Below, in pieces: positions 9,659-18,623 of a DNA stretch of 64,000 nt. The stretch's first letter is position 1, and every line of letters begins with the position of its first letter. The DNA is from Alphaproteobacteria bacterium (GTDB taxonomy: Bacteria; Pseudomonadota; Alphaproteobacteria; Rhodobacterales; Rhodobacteraceae). The translations under genes and the position numbers were made by a program. A model generated the notes under the pieces. It was given only the letters and a program-made list of their open reading frames with translations. It was not told the origin of the DNA and did no database searches. Location: NCBI GenBank assembly GCA_030429495.1, contig JAUIFH010000004.1, forward strand, positions 248,001 through 312,000, written 5' to 3'.

Positions 9659-10327
9659 TTACTGGGGCGCGCGCCCCGGCCCCGCCGTCTCGGCAAGCCC
9701 TTTGGGCGTGAGCGCGTAGATACCGCGTTCGACCCGCTCGAACCAGCCGTAATGGTCGTCGCGGAGCATCCGTCCGGCCCGCGCCACCCCGGTCGCCGTG
9801 GCAACCTCGGCCGCCTTGGACGGACCTTCGGCGGCAAGGTGGGCAGCGCAAAGCAGCGCCTCCTGCCGGTAGGCGGTCATGCGCTTAGTCCCGGTCGTGC
9901 CACCGGTATTCGGATCGCCCACCCGCCGCTCGAACTCGCGCAGAAGCCGGCTGGCTTTCGCCGTGTTCCGGCGCGGCGCGTAGGGCCCGGGATCAAGATG
10001 CGCCTCCACCGCGCCGGGATCGCCCGGCTTCACGGCCAGAAGTCCGAGGCCGAGCCGGCGGCAGAGGCGGAGGATATCGCGGTAGCGCAGCTTCCAGCCG
10101 CGTTCAGGCGACACGGGCACGGCGAGATAGACATGGTCGAACATCGTCTGCCGCGCCACGCCCTGCATCACCAGCGCGAGCGAGAAGGTCAGCTTCAGTT
10201 CCACCACGACCGGCGGTTCCTCGCCCCTCCGGGCGAGCACGTCGCAATCGCCGATCTCCGCCTTCACCTCATAGCCCTGCGCCTCGAGATGCGCCTTGAC
10301 GGGCGCGTAGAGGTCGGCTTCGCGCAT
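9659..10327 (-). CDS. DUF2161 protein with PDDEXK-nuclease-like core
   Basis: A 222-aa protein of the DUF2161 family, regarded as PDDEXK-like. The candidate metal site is D in IGDCDVLARR, followed by VVVELKLTFS (E-x-K), and a conserved Q in VMQGVARQTMFDHVYLAVP. The C-terminal 60 residues (AYRQEALLCAAHLA...YGWFERVERGIYALTPKG) look like a winged-helix module. A nuclease or phosphodiesterase role is only a fold-based inference. The ATG at 10327 shares one base with the mraY stop (TGATG), so it is translationally coupled to mraY, an unusual partner. No toxin or methylase partner is seen nearby. Confidence 0.82.
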   Translation of the reverse strand: MREADLYAPVKAHLEAQGYEVKAEIGDCDVLARRGEEPPVVVELKLTFSLALVMQGVARQTMFDHVYLAVPVSPERGWKLRYRDILRLCRRLGLGLLAVKPGDPGAVEAHLDPGPYAPRRNTAKASRLLREFERRVGDPNTGGTTGTKRMTAYRQEALLCAAHLAAEGPSKAAEVATATGVARAGRMLRDDHYGWFERVERGIYALTPKGLAETAGPGRAPQ

Positions 10328-11409
10328 CAGCGCACTTTCAGCGTCGCGAGCCCGATCAGCGCGAGGATCAACGAGATGATCCAGAAGCGGATGACGATCT
10401 GCGGCTCGGCCCAGCCCTTCTTCTCGAAATGGTGGTGGATCGGCGCCATGAGGAAGACGCGCTTGCCGGTGCGCTTGAAATAGGCGACCTGGATGATGAC
10501 GCTCAGCGCCTCGACCACGAAGAGGCCGCCGACGATGGCCAGCACGATCTCGTGCTTCGTCACCACGGCGATGGCCCCCAAAGCGCCACCGAGGGCGAGC
10601 GATCCGGTATCGCCCATGAAGACGGCGGCCGGCGGCGCGTTGTACCACAGGAACCCGAGCCCCCCGCCGATCAGCGCGGCGGTGAAGATCAGGATCTCGC
10701 CCGTGCCGGGCACGTAGTGGACGCCCAGATACTCGGTGAAATTGAAGTTGCCTACGATATAGGCGATCACTCCCAGAGTGGCGGCGGCGATCATAACGGG
10801 CATCACGGCCAGCCCGTCAAGCCCGTCGGTCAGGTTCACCGCATTGGCAGCCCCCACGACCACGATCATCGCGAAGGGCACGAAGAACCATCCGAGATTG
10901 AACAGAGCGTTCTTGAAAAGCGGAAATGCGAGCTGGTTCGTCAGTTCGGCCGGATGGACATAGGCCGCCATCCCGCCCGCGAAAGCCGCGATCAGCAGAC
11001 CAAGCAGCATCCGCATGCGTGAGGAGACGCCCTTGGTATTCTGCTTGGTCACCTTGGCATAGTCGTCCGCAAAACCGATCAGGCCGAAGGAATAGGTCAC
11101 GAACAGGACGATCCAGATATAGGGATTGTCGAGCCGCGCCCAGAGCAGCGTCGAGACGAGAAGCGCCGAAAGGATCAGAAGCCCGCCCATTGTCGGCGTG
11201 CCGGCCTTGGCAAAGTGGCTTTGCGGGCCGTCGTCGCGGATCGGCTGGCCCTTCTTCTGCTTGCGGCGCAGGAAATTGATCAGCGGCTGGCCGAAGAGGA
11301 ACCCGAAGACCAGCGCCGTGAAAAAGGCCGCGCCGGCGCGGAAGGTGATGTAGCGGAACAGGTTGAAGAGGTCGCCCCCTTCGGAAAGGCTCGACAGCCA
11401 ATACAACAT
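10327..11409 (-). CDS. mraY: phospho-N-acetylmuramoyl-pentapeptide transferase
   Basis: Integral membrane enzyme (360 aa, about ten transmembrane segments) that transfers phospho-MurNAc-pentapeptide to undecaprenyl phosphate to form lipid I. Key stretches are the cytoplasmic [32 protein letters not shown], the aspartate-rich [13 protein letters not shown], and [15 protein letters not shown] before the last helix. The start codon lies directly after the murF stop. Its stop overlaps the DUF2161 gene instead of murD, the usual next gene. Confidence 0.97.
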   Translation of the reverse strand: MLYWLSSLSEGGDLFNLFRYITFRAGAAFFTALVFGFLFGQPLINFLRRKQKKGQPIRDDGPQSHFAKAGTPTMGGLLILSALLVSTLLWARLDNPYIWIVLFVTYSFGLIGFADDYAKVTKQNTKGVSSRMRMLLGLLIAAFAGGMAAYVHPAELTNQLAFPLFKNALFNLGWFFVPFAMIVVVGAANAVNLTDGLDGLAVMPVMIAAATLGVIAYIVGNFNFTEYLGVHYVPGTGEILIFTAALIGGGLGFLWYNAPPAAVFMGDTGSLALGGALGAIAVVTKHEIVLAIVGGLFVVEALSVIIQVAYFKRTGKRVFLMAPIHHHFEKKGWAEPQIVIRFWIISLILALIGLATLKVR

Positions 11410-12858
11410 CTACTCGGTCCCCCGCGCTTCGCCGGCGCCCGGTTGCCCCAGTTTCCTGAGCGCGTCAACCACAAGGCTGACCCTGGACCCTTTCGACCCC
11501 TTGACCAGCACGATATCGCCTGCATCGGCAAGCTGATGCGCCCGCGCGGCAAGATCCTGCGCCGTAGCATGCCACTCGCCGCGCCGACGGTCAGGCAGCG
11601 TATCCCAAAGCGAACGCATCCGCGGCCCGACGCAATGGACAAGGTGAAGGCCCTTCATCGCCGGATGGTCGCCGATCGCGCGATGCAACTCGGCCTCTGA
11701 CGGGCCAAGCTCCAGCATGTCGCCGAGAACGGCAATGCGCCGGCCTTCGGAATGCCTCCCGACGCCGTTGCGCGGCTCGGCGGCGCCGAGGACGTCGAGC
11801 GCCGCCGCCATCGAGGCCGGGTTGGCGTTGAAGGCATCGTCGATCAGATCAAAGGCAAGGTTTTCGTCAACGATGTCGAGATAGATCCGCTCTCGCTGAC
11901 CGCGCCCGGAGGGCGTCTGCCATTGCCCGATATCGCAGGCTGCGACCGCCGGATCGGCCCCCACCGCCTCGGCCACTGCGAGAACGCCAAGGGCGTTCCG
12001 CGCGAAATGGGCGCCGGCGCTCTGGACCTTGAACAGGATCGGCGCGCCGTGGCTTTGGGCCCGGACCACCGTCGTGTCGAGCGCGAGCGCAGCGTCCGTC
12101 AGGCGATACTCGTCCGCCTCCTCCGCACCGAAACGGATAACGCGCTCCGCATACTTTGCGGCGGCATTCGCAAGGATCGGCGTGACCGGCAGGCCCGACG
12201 GGATAACCGCGATCCCGCCCGGTTCCAGCCCCTCGAAGATCGCCGCCTTCTCACGCGCAATGGCTTCGAGCGAGTCGAACGCCTCCAGATGCGCGGCCGC
12301 CACCGTGGTGATCATCGCGACATGTGGGCGCGTCAGACGCGCAAGCGGCGCGATCTCTCCGGGATGGTTCATGCCGATTTCCACGACGGCGAAATCGGCG
12401 TCGATCGGCAGCCGTGCCAGCGTGACCGGAACGCCCCAATGGTTATTGAAGCTCGCCTCGGCGGCATGAACCCGGCCCTGCCCCGCCAGAACTGCCCGCA
12501 GCATCTCTTTCGTCGATGTCTTCCCGACGGAACCGGTCACCGCGATGACGCGCGCCTGCGAACGCGCGCGGCCGGCTGAACCCAGCGCCGTCAGCGCCGC
12601 GAGCACGTCCGGCACGAGCACGAGCGGATCGGTTTCGGCGCAGCCATCGGGCACGCGCGAGACGAGCGCCGCACCGGCGCCCTTCTTCAGCGCGTCGGCG
12701 ACGAAGTCGTGGCCGTCGCGCTGATCGGTCAGCGCCACGAACAGGTCGCCCGGCTGAAGCGATCGTGTATCGATGGATATCCCCGATGCCTCGAACACGC
12801 GCGTCGCGCGGCCGCCGGTCGCGGCCTCGACCTCGGCAGAGGTCCAGAGCACTGCCAT
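11410..12858 (-). CDS. murF: UDP-N-acetylmuramoyl-tripeptide--D-alanyl-D-alanine ligase
   Basis: Cytoplasmic Mur ligase (482 aa) that adds the D-Ala-D-Ala dipeptide made by Ddl to the UDP-MurNAc tripeptide. The P-loop region VTGSVGKTSTKEML has its loop at about residues 109-115. NHWGVPVTLARL, EIGMNHPGEIAPL and DDAFNANPASM are typical MurF motifs. The start overlaps the end of murE by one base, and mraY starts immediately after its stop. Confidence 0.96.
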   Translation of the reverse strand: MAVLWTSAEVEAATGGRATRVFEASGISIDTRSLQPGDLFVALTDQRDGHDFVADALKKGAGAALVSRVPDGCAETDPLVLVPDVLAALTALGSAGRARSQARVIAVTGSVGKTSTKEMLRAVLAGQGRVHAAEASFNNHWGVPVTLARLPIDADFAVVEIGMNHPGEIAPLARLTRPHVAMITTVAAAHLEAFDSLEAIAREKAAIFEGLEPGGIAVIPSGLPVTPILANAAAKYAERVIRFGAEEADEYRLTDAALALDTTVVRAQSHGAPILFKVQSAGAHFARNALGVLAVAEAVGADPAVAACDIGQWQTPSGRGQRERIYLDIVDENLAFDLIDDAFNANPASMAAALDVLGAAEPRNGVGRHSEGRRIAVLGDMLELGPSEAELHRAIGDHPAMKGLHLVHCVGPRMRSLWDTLPDRRRGEWHATAQDLAARAHQLADAGDIVLVKGSKGSRVSLVVDALRKLGQPGAGEARGTE

Positions 12859-14339
12859 CAGATCCGCCCTTCCAGCGCCGCGACCGCGACGGAGGCCTGT
12901 TCGGCATCGTCGAACGGATAGGTGTCGGTCCCGACAATCTGTCCCGTCTCATGCCCCTTGCCGGCAATCAGCAGCGCGTCGCCGGGTTGCAGCGCGTCGA
13001 CGCCCCGCAGGATCGCCTCGGCACGGTCGGCGACCTCGGTCGCCTCGGGACAGCCCGCCATCACCTCGGCGCGAATGGCCACCGGGTCCTCGGTGCGCGG
13101 ATTGTCGTCGGTGACGATAACGACATCGGCAAATTCGGCCGCTGCCTCGCCCATCAGCGGACGCTTCAGGCGGTCACGGTCGCCGCCGGCGCCAAAGACG
13201 ACGACGATGCGCCCCATGACATGCGGGCGCAACGACTGGAGCGCCGAGGCCAGAGCACCCGGCTTGTGGGAATAGTCCACAAAGACGGTCGCACCGTTGT
13301 CACGCTTGGCGGCAAGCTCCATCCGACCGCGTACGGTTATGAGGCCGGGCAGAGTGCCGAACACCGCCTCGGGCTGATCTCCGGCGGCGATCACGAGGCC
13401 CGCGGCGGCAAGGGCATTCTCGGCCTGAAAGCCGCCGATCAGGGGCAGGCGCACCAGATGCGGCTTGCCTTCATGCGTGAACCTCAGATCCTGCCCGGTC
13501 GCGTCAAACCGCTGTGACGTAATGCAGAGGTCCGCCGCAGGGCTGCGCCCGATGGTGACAAGCCGCTGCCCGCGATTGCGCGCGATCTCCTGCATCTCGC
13601 GTCCGCGCGGATCGTCGATATTGATGACTGCGGTTCCGTCTTCCGGCAGGACGCGCGCGAAAAGCCCGGCTTTCGCGGCAAAATATTCATCGAAATCAGC
13701 GTGATAGTCGAGGTGATCCTGGCTGAAATTGGTGAAGGCCGCCGCGTCGAGCCGCACTCCCTCGAGCCGCCCCTGGTCAAGGCCGTGGGACGATGCTTCC
13801 ATCGCCGCATGGGTGACGCCGGCATCGGCCATCTGGCGCAGCACGCGGTGCAGCGTGATCGGTTCGGGCGTGGTATGGGCGAGCGGCGCGGTGAAATCGC
13901 CCAGAACGCCCATCGTGCCGAGATTGGCCGAAACGCGACCCAACGCCTGCCAGATCTGGCGCGTGAACGTGGCGACAGACGTCTTGCCGGAGGTTCCCGT
14001 CACCGCGACCATGAGTTCGGGCTGCCGCTCGAACCAGAGCGCGGCGGTATAGGCCAGCGCCTGACGCGGGTCCTCGGCAACGATCAGGGCGGCGTCGGAA
14101 GCGGCAAGTTCGGCCCGAGCGATCTCGGCCCCCTCGCGATCGGTCAGAATCGCCGCCGCGCCCATGCGCAGCGCGTACTGGATGAACTCACCGCCATGCA
14201 TCCGGCTGCCCGGCAGCGCGGCGAAGAGATGCCCTTGCTTGACCTGCCGGCTGTCGACCGACAGCCCCGTGATGCGCGCCTCGCGCCCGCCCTGGGCGGT
14301 CAGGCCCAGCTCGCCCAGCGATTTCGTCTCCGTCGCCAT
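12858..14339 (-). CDS. murE: UDP-N-acetylmuramoyl-L-alanyl-D-glutamate--2,6-diaminopimelate ligase
   Basis: Cytoplasmic Mur ligase of 493 aa. The P-loop is GTSGKTS (about 115-121), followed by TTPEP in the substrate pocket and DYSHKPGAL. The sequence DDNPRTEDP contains the DNPR motif that marks meso-diaminopimelate rather than lysine specificity, so the cell wall should be of the DAP type. The ATG at 14339 has GGGAG eight bases upstream; a GTG six codons earlier is less likely. It lies 28 nt after ftsI and overlaps murF by one base. Confidence 0.96.
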   Translation of the reverse strand: MATETKSLGELGLTAQGGREARITGLSVDSRQVKQGHLFAALPGSRMHGGEFIQYALRMGAAAILTDREGAEIARAELAASDAALIVAEDPRQALAYTAALWFERQPELMVAVTGTSGKTSVATFTRQIWQALGRVSANLGTMGVLGDFTAPLAHTTPEPITLHRVLRQMADAGVTHAAMEASSHGLDQGRLEGVRLDAAAFTNFSQDHLDYHADFDEYFAAKAGLFARVLPEDGTAVINIDDPRGREMQEIARNRGQRLVTIGRSPAADLCITSQRFDATGQDLRFTHEGKPHLVRLPLIGGFQAENALAAAGLVIAAGDQPEAVFGTLPGLITVRGRMELAAKRDNGATVFVDYSHKPGALASALQSLRPHVMGRIVVVFGAGGDRDRLKRPLMGEAAAEFADVVIVTDDNPRTEDPVAIRAEVMAGCPEATEVADRAEAILRGVDALQPGDALLIAGKGHETGQIVGTDTYPFDDAEQASVAVAALEGRI

Positions 14340-14367
14340 GAACCCGGCTCCCGCCACATGCCTGCCC

Positions 14368-16152
14368 TCAGTTGCGCACGAGTGTTACAGCAGCATCCGC
14401 AGCGGGTTCAACCTCCGGCCGGAGGCCAAGAAGCGGCGCCGCGCGACGGATGATTTCTGCGGCGACCGGAACGGCCGTCCAGCCCGCAGTCCGGCGCGGC
14501 TCCGTGCCGGAGGTCTCGACCGGCTCGTCGAGCGAGACGACGAGCACGTATTTCGGGTCGTGTGCCGGAAAGACCGACGCAAAGGTCGCGATCACCTTGT
14601 CCTTGTAATAGCCGCCGCCCGTCGGTTTCGGCTTGTCGGCCGTGCCGGTCTTGCCGCCGACGGCGTAGCCCGGAACCTCGCCAAAGCTGGCCGTGCCGCG
14701 TTGCACGACCTGCCGCAGGAGGCCGCGAACGACGGCAGACGTATTCTCCGACACGACGCGCGGTCCCGGCTCCACGCTTGCGCGTTTGAGGATCGTCGGC
14801 GTGACCCGCGTGCCGCCGTTCGCAAGCGACGCGTAGGCCGCCGCGAGGTGCAGCGGGCTTGCCGCAATGCCGTGCCCGTAGGAGACGGTAAGGGTCGTGA
14901 TCTCGGGCCATTTCACGGGTTTGAGCGGCTTGCCTGTCGGCGCCTCGACCAGTTCGATCGACGTGGGGTCGAACATGCCGAGCTTTTGCAGGAATTCCTG
15001 CTGGCGCACGCCGCCGATCATCTGAGCGATATGGGCCGTACCGATGTTGGAAGATTTGACGATGACGTCCGCGACGGAAAGCTGCGGCCCGTAGTTGTGG
15101 AAATCACGGATCTTGAACCGCCCCCAGACCATCGGCCCCTTGGTTTCGACCATCGTTTGCGCGTTCACCAGGCCAAGTTCCATTGCCTGCGCCACAGCAA
15201 ATATCTTGAAGGTGGAGCCAAGCTCGTAGACGCCCTGAACCGCACGGTTGAAAAGCGGGCTGTCGGACGGGTCACCCTTGAGAAGCGGTGCGGGCCGGGT
15301 ATTCGGATCGAAATCCGGAAGCGAGGCCATTGCCACGACCTCACCGGTCCGCGCATCCATCAGGATCGCTGCGGCGCCCTTCGCGTTCATGAGCTTCATG
15401 CCGCCGTAAAGGACATCCTCCACCGCCGACTGGATCGTCAGGTCGAGCGAAAGTTGCAGCGGCGCGCCGCCATTCGCGGGATCTCGCAGCCAGTTGTCGA
15501 ATGTCTTCTCGACCCCGGCCGTTCCGACCACCTCGGCCGAATGCACGCCTTCTCGGCCGAATCCGGCGCCGCCAAGAATATGGGCCGCAATTGCGCCGTT
15601 CGGGTAAAGGCGCATCTCGCGCGGGCCGAACAGCAACCCGGGATCGCCGATCTCATGCACCAGCTGCATCTGTTCGGGCGAGATTTTCTTCTTTACCCAC
15701 AGAAACTTGCGCGGCCCCGAGAAGTCCTTCTTGAGCCGTTCGGCATCAAGGTCGGGGAAGATGGCGGCCAGTTCCGCAGCCGCGCGCGCCGGGTCGACCA
15801 TCAGCTGCGGCTGCGCGTAAAGCGAGTGGGTAACTAGGTTCGTCGCAAGGATGCGCCCGTGACGATCGGTGATGTCGGCACGCTGCGCGATGATCGATGC
15901 GCCCGTCGCGGCGCTCTGCGGCTCTGCCGGTTCGGTCGCGGCGAGAACGCCCATGCGGAACCCGACGGTGACAAAGGCGGCAAGGAAGGCCATGCCGAGG
16001 ATCAGCAGCCGGCTTTCGGCGCGCAGGCGGGCACGGTCGCGCATCGCCTCGTGGCGCAGGCGGACATTCTCGCGCTCGATCGCGTCGGGGTTTTCGCCCT
16101 TCTCACGGGCCGACAGGATGCGCGCCAGCGGGCGAAGCGGAATCCGGGTCAT
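14368..16152 (-). CDS. ftsI: peptidoglycan D,D-transpeptidase (class B PBP)
   Basis: Septal class B penicillin-binding protein (594 aa) that crosslinks peptidoglycan at division together with FtsW. After a basic cytoplasmic tail, a single membrane anchor spans about residues 49-70 (LLILGMAFLAAFVTVGF). The active-site motifs are STFK (313-316), SSN (367-369) and KTGT (501-504). The dimerisation domain contains RADITDRHGRILATNL. It overlaps ftsL by 4 nt. Confidence 0.96.
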   Translation of the reverse strand: MTRIPLRPLARILSAREKGENPDAIERENVRLRHEAMRDRARLRAESRLLILGMAFLAAFVTVGFRMGVLAATEPAEPQSAATGASIIAQRADITDRHGRILATNLVTHSLYAQPQLMVDPARAAAELAAIFPDLDAERLKKDFSGPRKFLWVKKKISPEQMQLVHEIGDPGLLFGPREMRLYPNGAIAAHILGGAGFGREGVHSAEVVGTAGVEKTFDNWLRDPANGGAPLQLSLDLTIQSAVEDVLYGGMKLMNAKGAAAILMDARTGEVVAMASLPDFDPNTRPAPLLKGDPSDSPLFNRAVQGVYELGSTFKIFAVAQAMELGLVNAQTMVETKGPMVWGRFKIRDFHNYGPQLSVADVIVKSSNIGTAHIAQMIGGVRQQEFLQKLGMFDPTSIELVEAPTGKPLKPVKWPEITTLTVSYGHGIAASPLHLAAAYASLANGGTRVTPTILKRASVEPGPRVVSENTSAVVRGLLRQVVQRGTASFGEVPGYAVGGKTGTADKPKPTGGGYYKDKVIATFASVFPAHDPKYVLVVSLDEPVETSGTEPRRTAGWTAVPVAAEIIRRAAPLLGLRPEVEPAADAAVTLVRN

Positions 16153-16499
16153 TCTGTGGCCTCCCCAAGCGCAATCGTATCGACGGGTTCAGTGATCGGC
16201 GGCAGCGCGACGGCCGGGTAGTGAACCTCGGAGACGCCACCGAACTGATCCGGACCAAGAGGTAGCAGGCCAAGCCGTTCAAAGTTGATGTCCGCAAGCT
16301 CCCGCAGCCGGTCGGGCCGGTTGAGATAGGCCCATTCCGCCCTGAGAACGCTCAGGCTTTCGCGCAGCTGTCCGATTTCACCCTGAAGCGCGCGAACCTC
16401 GGCAAGCTCCGCCTGCGTGCGATAATTCTCGCGATAGGCCCAGAAAGCCAGCGCCATGACGGCAAGGGCGGTGAGAACGTAGAACAGGTTGCGCATCAT
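16149..16499 (-). CDS. ftsL: cell division protein FtsL-like bitopic protein
   Basis: A 116-aa bitopic protein: a short cytoplasmic end, one membrane helix ([18 protein letters not shown]), and a periplasmic heptad-rich coiled coil ([32 protein letters not shown]) followed by [22 protein letters not shown]. That last motif is typical of alphaproteobacterial FtsL. It should bridge FtsQ/FtsB with FtsW/FtsI. Function rests on position between rsmH and ftsI plus topology, because FtsL sequences diverge strongly. It overlaps both neighbours by 4 nt. Confidence 0.9.
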   Translation of the reverse strand: MMRNLFYVLTALAVMALAFWAYRENYRTQAELAEVRALQGEIGQLRESLSVLRAEWAYLNRPDRLRELADINFERLGLLPLGPDQFGGVSEVHYPAVALPPITEPVDTIALGEATE

Positions 16500-17497
16500 C
16501 TGCGTCCCTCCAGCGCGGGCTTCGGCAGGCCGAGTGCCGCGCGATCGGCCACACCGGCGGGACTGTCGGTGCGGATGCCGACGCGCAGCTTGGCCGACCG
16601 CGCACGCGGATTCTCGGCAAGTTCGTCGTCATCCGGACCCGTCGCCCGGCGGGTCTTGAGCGTGAATGCGGGCCGGATCTGTTCGCGGGCGGGCGCGTAG
16701 CGGCTGCCCTGCCCTTCGGCCCCGGAACGAAGCTGGAAGAAGCGCTTGACGATCCGGTCCTCCAGCGAATGGAAGGTCACGACCGCCAGTTGCCCGCCGG
16801 GTTTCAATGCGCGCTCAGCCGCCTCCAACCCTTCCGCAAGTTGGCCGAATTCATCGTTCACGGCGATCCGGATCGCCTGGAAGCTGCGGGTGGCCGGATG
16901 GCTCTGACCCGGTTTGGCGCGCGGCAGGCAGCGTTCGACAACCTGGGCGAGTTGCAGTGTCGTCGCAAACGGCCGTGCCGCGACGATGGCGCGGGCGATC
17001 CGGCGCGACGCGCGCTCCTCTCCGTAGTGGAACAGGATATCGGCAATTTCGCCTTCGCCCGCCTCGTTCACGAGGTCGGCGGCGGTCGGACCATCCGCGC
17101 CCATCCGCATGTCGAGCGGCCCGTCCTTCTGGAACGAAAAGCCCCTCTCAGCCTGATCGAGCTGCATGGAGGAGACGCCGAGATCGAGGACGACACCGTC
17201 GACCGGCTCTCCCGCCAGCGCGTCGAGGTCGGAAAACGTCCCTTCGACAAGCCGCAACCGGTCGCCGCAGGCGTCCGCCCAGTCTTCGGCCATGCGAAAG
17301 ACGCTCGGGTCGCGATCAATGCCGATGACACGCTCCGCCCCTGCGTCGAGCAAACCCCGCGCATATCCGCCGGCGCCGAACGTGCCATCGACCCAAGTCC
17401 CGGAGACAGGCGCGACCGCTTCAAGAAGCGGCCGCAACAGAACCGGAATGTGAGGGGCAGAGGGGCTTATGCGGGCTGCGGCAGCGGCCATCGTCAT
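16496..17497 (-). CDS. rsmH: 16S rRNA (cytosine(1402)-N(4))-methyltransferase
   Basis: Cytoplasmic SAM-dependent methyltransferase (formerly MraW, 333 aa) that modifies C1402 in the ribosomal P site. It shows [13 protein letters not shown], the SAM loop [42 protein letters not shown], the family signature [16 protein letters not shown], and [12 protein letters not shown] near the C-terminus. The start may be the ATG at 17497 or the one at 17491. It overlaps mraZ upstream and ftsL downstream by 4 nt each. Confidence 0.97.
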   Translation of the reverse strand: MTMAAAAARISPSAPHIPVLLRPLLEAVAPVSGTWVDGTFGAGGYARGLLDAGAERVIGIDRDPSVFRMAEDWADACGDRLRLVEGTFSDLDALAGEPVDGVVLDLGVSSMQLDQAERGFSFQKDGPLDMRMGADGPTAADLVNEAGEGEIADILFHYGEERASRRIARAIVAARPFATTLQLAQVVERCLPRAKPGQSHPATRSFQAIRIAVNDEFGQLAEGLEAAERALKPGGQLAVVTFHSLEDRIVKRFFQLRSGAEGQGSRYAPAREQIRPAFTLKTRRATGPDDDELAENPRARSAKLRVGIRTDSPAGVADRAALGLPKPALEGRR

Positions 17498-17997
17498 CCC
17501 CTCGGCAGGGGTGGCAGGAGACTTCTGGGGTCGAAATCCTCGGGATACTGGTCCGACAGGCGCTGGCTGCGGCGGGCCGCTTTCGCCTCGTAGGTCTCGG
17601 GGTTCCAGATGCGGAAATAATCGCCGGCCGAGATGAAGAATGCCTCGCTCTTCAGCCCGACCTTGTCGCGAAGCTTCTGCGGGATCGTCAGCCGCCCATC
17701 ATCGTCAATCTGCGCTTCGATTGACTGGCCGTACATGCGCTCTTCGTTGATCAGACGCTCTGAGGAGCCACGCTGCATGATCGCAATCTGCTCGTCGATC
17801 TCGTGCACGGCCTCCATCGAATAGACTTCGAGCCAGTCCTGGCTCTCGGGTCCATAAACGATGACGATGTTGGGGCGAAGACCGTCTTTCCAGTCGGGGT
17901 CGGATGCCTCGATCACGCGGCGGAAAGGCGCGGGGATGGAAACGCGACCTTTCGCGTCCACCTTGAAGGTATCCGAGCCTCTGAACCTGCGTGCCAC
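17494..17997 (-). CDS. mraZ: transcriptional regulator MraZ
   Basis: A 167-aa DNA-binding protein of the AbrB/SpoVT-like MraZ family, the autorepressor of dcw clusters. Two copies of the swapped-hairpin domain are visible: [16 protein letters not shown] near the N-terminus and [21 protein letters not shown] in the second half. I chose the GTG start at 17997 because AAGGAG lies nine bases upstream and the product then begins [18 protein letters not shown], as in relatives. The frame stays open about 100 codons upstream, but that stretch covers the leader hairpin and is non-coding. Candidate MraZ boxes lie at 18265-18289. Confidence 0.93.
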   Translation of the reverse strand: MARRFRGSDTFKVDAKGRVSIPAPFRRVIEASDPDWKDGLRPNIVIVYGPESQDWLEVYSMEAVHEIDEQIAIMQRGSSERLINEERMYGQSIEAQIDDDGRLTIPQKLRDKVGLKSEAFFISAGDYFRIWNPETYEAKAARRSQRLSDQYPEDFDPRSLLPPLPRG

Positions 17998-18051
17998 CGG
18001 CCCGCGCTCCTTAACCTGTCCCCTCCCCCCGAAACATTCCTGACCCGAGAA

Positions 18052-18253
18052 TGAAAACGGCGGATTGGGCTGCTGCCACTGCCCAATCCGCCGCCCTCGT
18101 CCCATCACTGGGTGCCCGACTGCGCATGCCACCTGGGGGGATGTCTGCTCGCTTGCGCGCCGGATCTTTGGTTCGATGAAAGCGGGTGCCTGTATGAAAC
18201 CTGACTTTCGCCTTTTTCGGGGTCTTGGCGCCCCGTCGTCTGGCCCGTCCTCA
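18052..18253 (-). ncRNA. upsM: UpsM-like small RNA from the dcw 5' leader
   Basis: In Rhodobacter sphaeroides the dcw mRNA has an unusually long leader whose termination yields the abundant sRNA UpsM, about 200 nt long. The same layout is seen here: a candidate -10 (TTTAAT, minus strand, 18265-18260) predicts transcription from about 18253, and the terminator hairpin ends near 18052. That gives about 200 nt of RNA and a leader of about 255 nt up to the mraZ GTG. I see no coding potential in it. The name is assigned by position and architecture; I cannot align sequences here, and the 5' end is a prediction. Confidence 0.65.
18054..18093 (-). terminator. leaky leader terminator in front of mraZ
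   Basis: A perfect 13-bp inverted repeat, CGGCGGATTGGGC (18058-18070) and GCCCAATCCGCCG (18081-18093), encloses a 10-nt loop. In the minus-strand RNA it is followed by UUUUCAUUC (U-run from 18057-18054). The strong stem with a short U-run suggests partial Rho-independent termination inside the leader, about 57 nt before mraZ. Confidence 0.8.
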
Positions 18254-18259
18254 TCTGTG

Positions 18260-18289
18260 ATTAAAGGGATGGCATGGGAATTTACGGGA
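18260..18289 (-). promoter_or_regulatory. dcw promoter -10 with three MraZ-type boxes
   Basis: On the plus strand AGGGA (18265-18269), TGGGA (18275-18279) and CGGGA (18285-18289) recur at exactly 10-bp spacing. That is the arrangement of MraZ operators (NGGGN boxes with 5-nt spacers). The first box touches the candidate -10 TTTAAT of the minus-strand promoter, so bound MraZ would block RNA polymerase. The -35 element is poorly defined (TTCCCG at 19-bp spacing). Confidence 0.6.
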
Positions 18290-18293
18290 AGCA

Positions 18294-18623
18294 AGAAAAA
18301 ACTTGCAGAGAAGCTCCCTGCCCACCTTGCTTTCGATTGGTCAAGTCAGCGGGAATTCGTAGGATTTGATCAAAGAAGTCACGACAAATTGCCATCACAG
18401 CACCTACACCTACTATATATAGACGAATTCTCTGATGACCGCCTGATCCCATGAAATCCCAAGCACTAGAAGAAAAATGCAGGTCAGGGCCAAGGCCGGC
18501 GAGGAGAGGCGCCAAAAATCATCGGAATCGCGTGAGATTCAGCACTCGACGCACCTAATGATTCGAAGATTCTGGATAGCTCCCATGATTTCCCGCGCCG
18601 GAACCCGGCGCGGGCGCGGCCGG
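18294..18623. other. intergenic region upstream of the dcw promoter
   Basis: About 330 bp, clearly less GC-rich than its surroundings, between the dcw promoter and the mrp stop. No credible gene is seen. It holds a short hairpin with an A-rich loop (GCAAG...CTTGC, about 18291-18306), an AT-rich TATATATAG on the minus strand near 18415, and two TCCCA copies 10 bp apart (18447-18451, 18457-18461) that resemble a second, partial MraZ site. Confidence 0.5.

Noticed and set aside
14164-15837. 557-codon open frame on the plus strand
   Set aside because: Antisense to ftsI, which carries complete PBP motifs. The predicted peptide is Arg/His/Asp rich without domains.
17494-18294. 266-aa version of MraZ starting at 18294
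   Set aside because: The extra 99 residues cross the leader terminator and the predicted promoter and have no MraZ homology; a GTG with AAGGAG exists at 17997.
18282-18515. 77-codon frame on the minus strand upstream of mraZ
   Set aside because: No Shine-Dalgarno, no homology, and it crosses the predicted dcw promoter and MraZ boxes; treated as non-coding.
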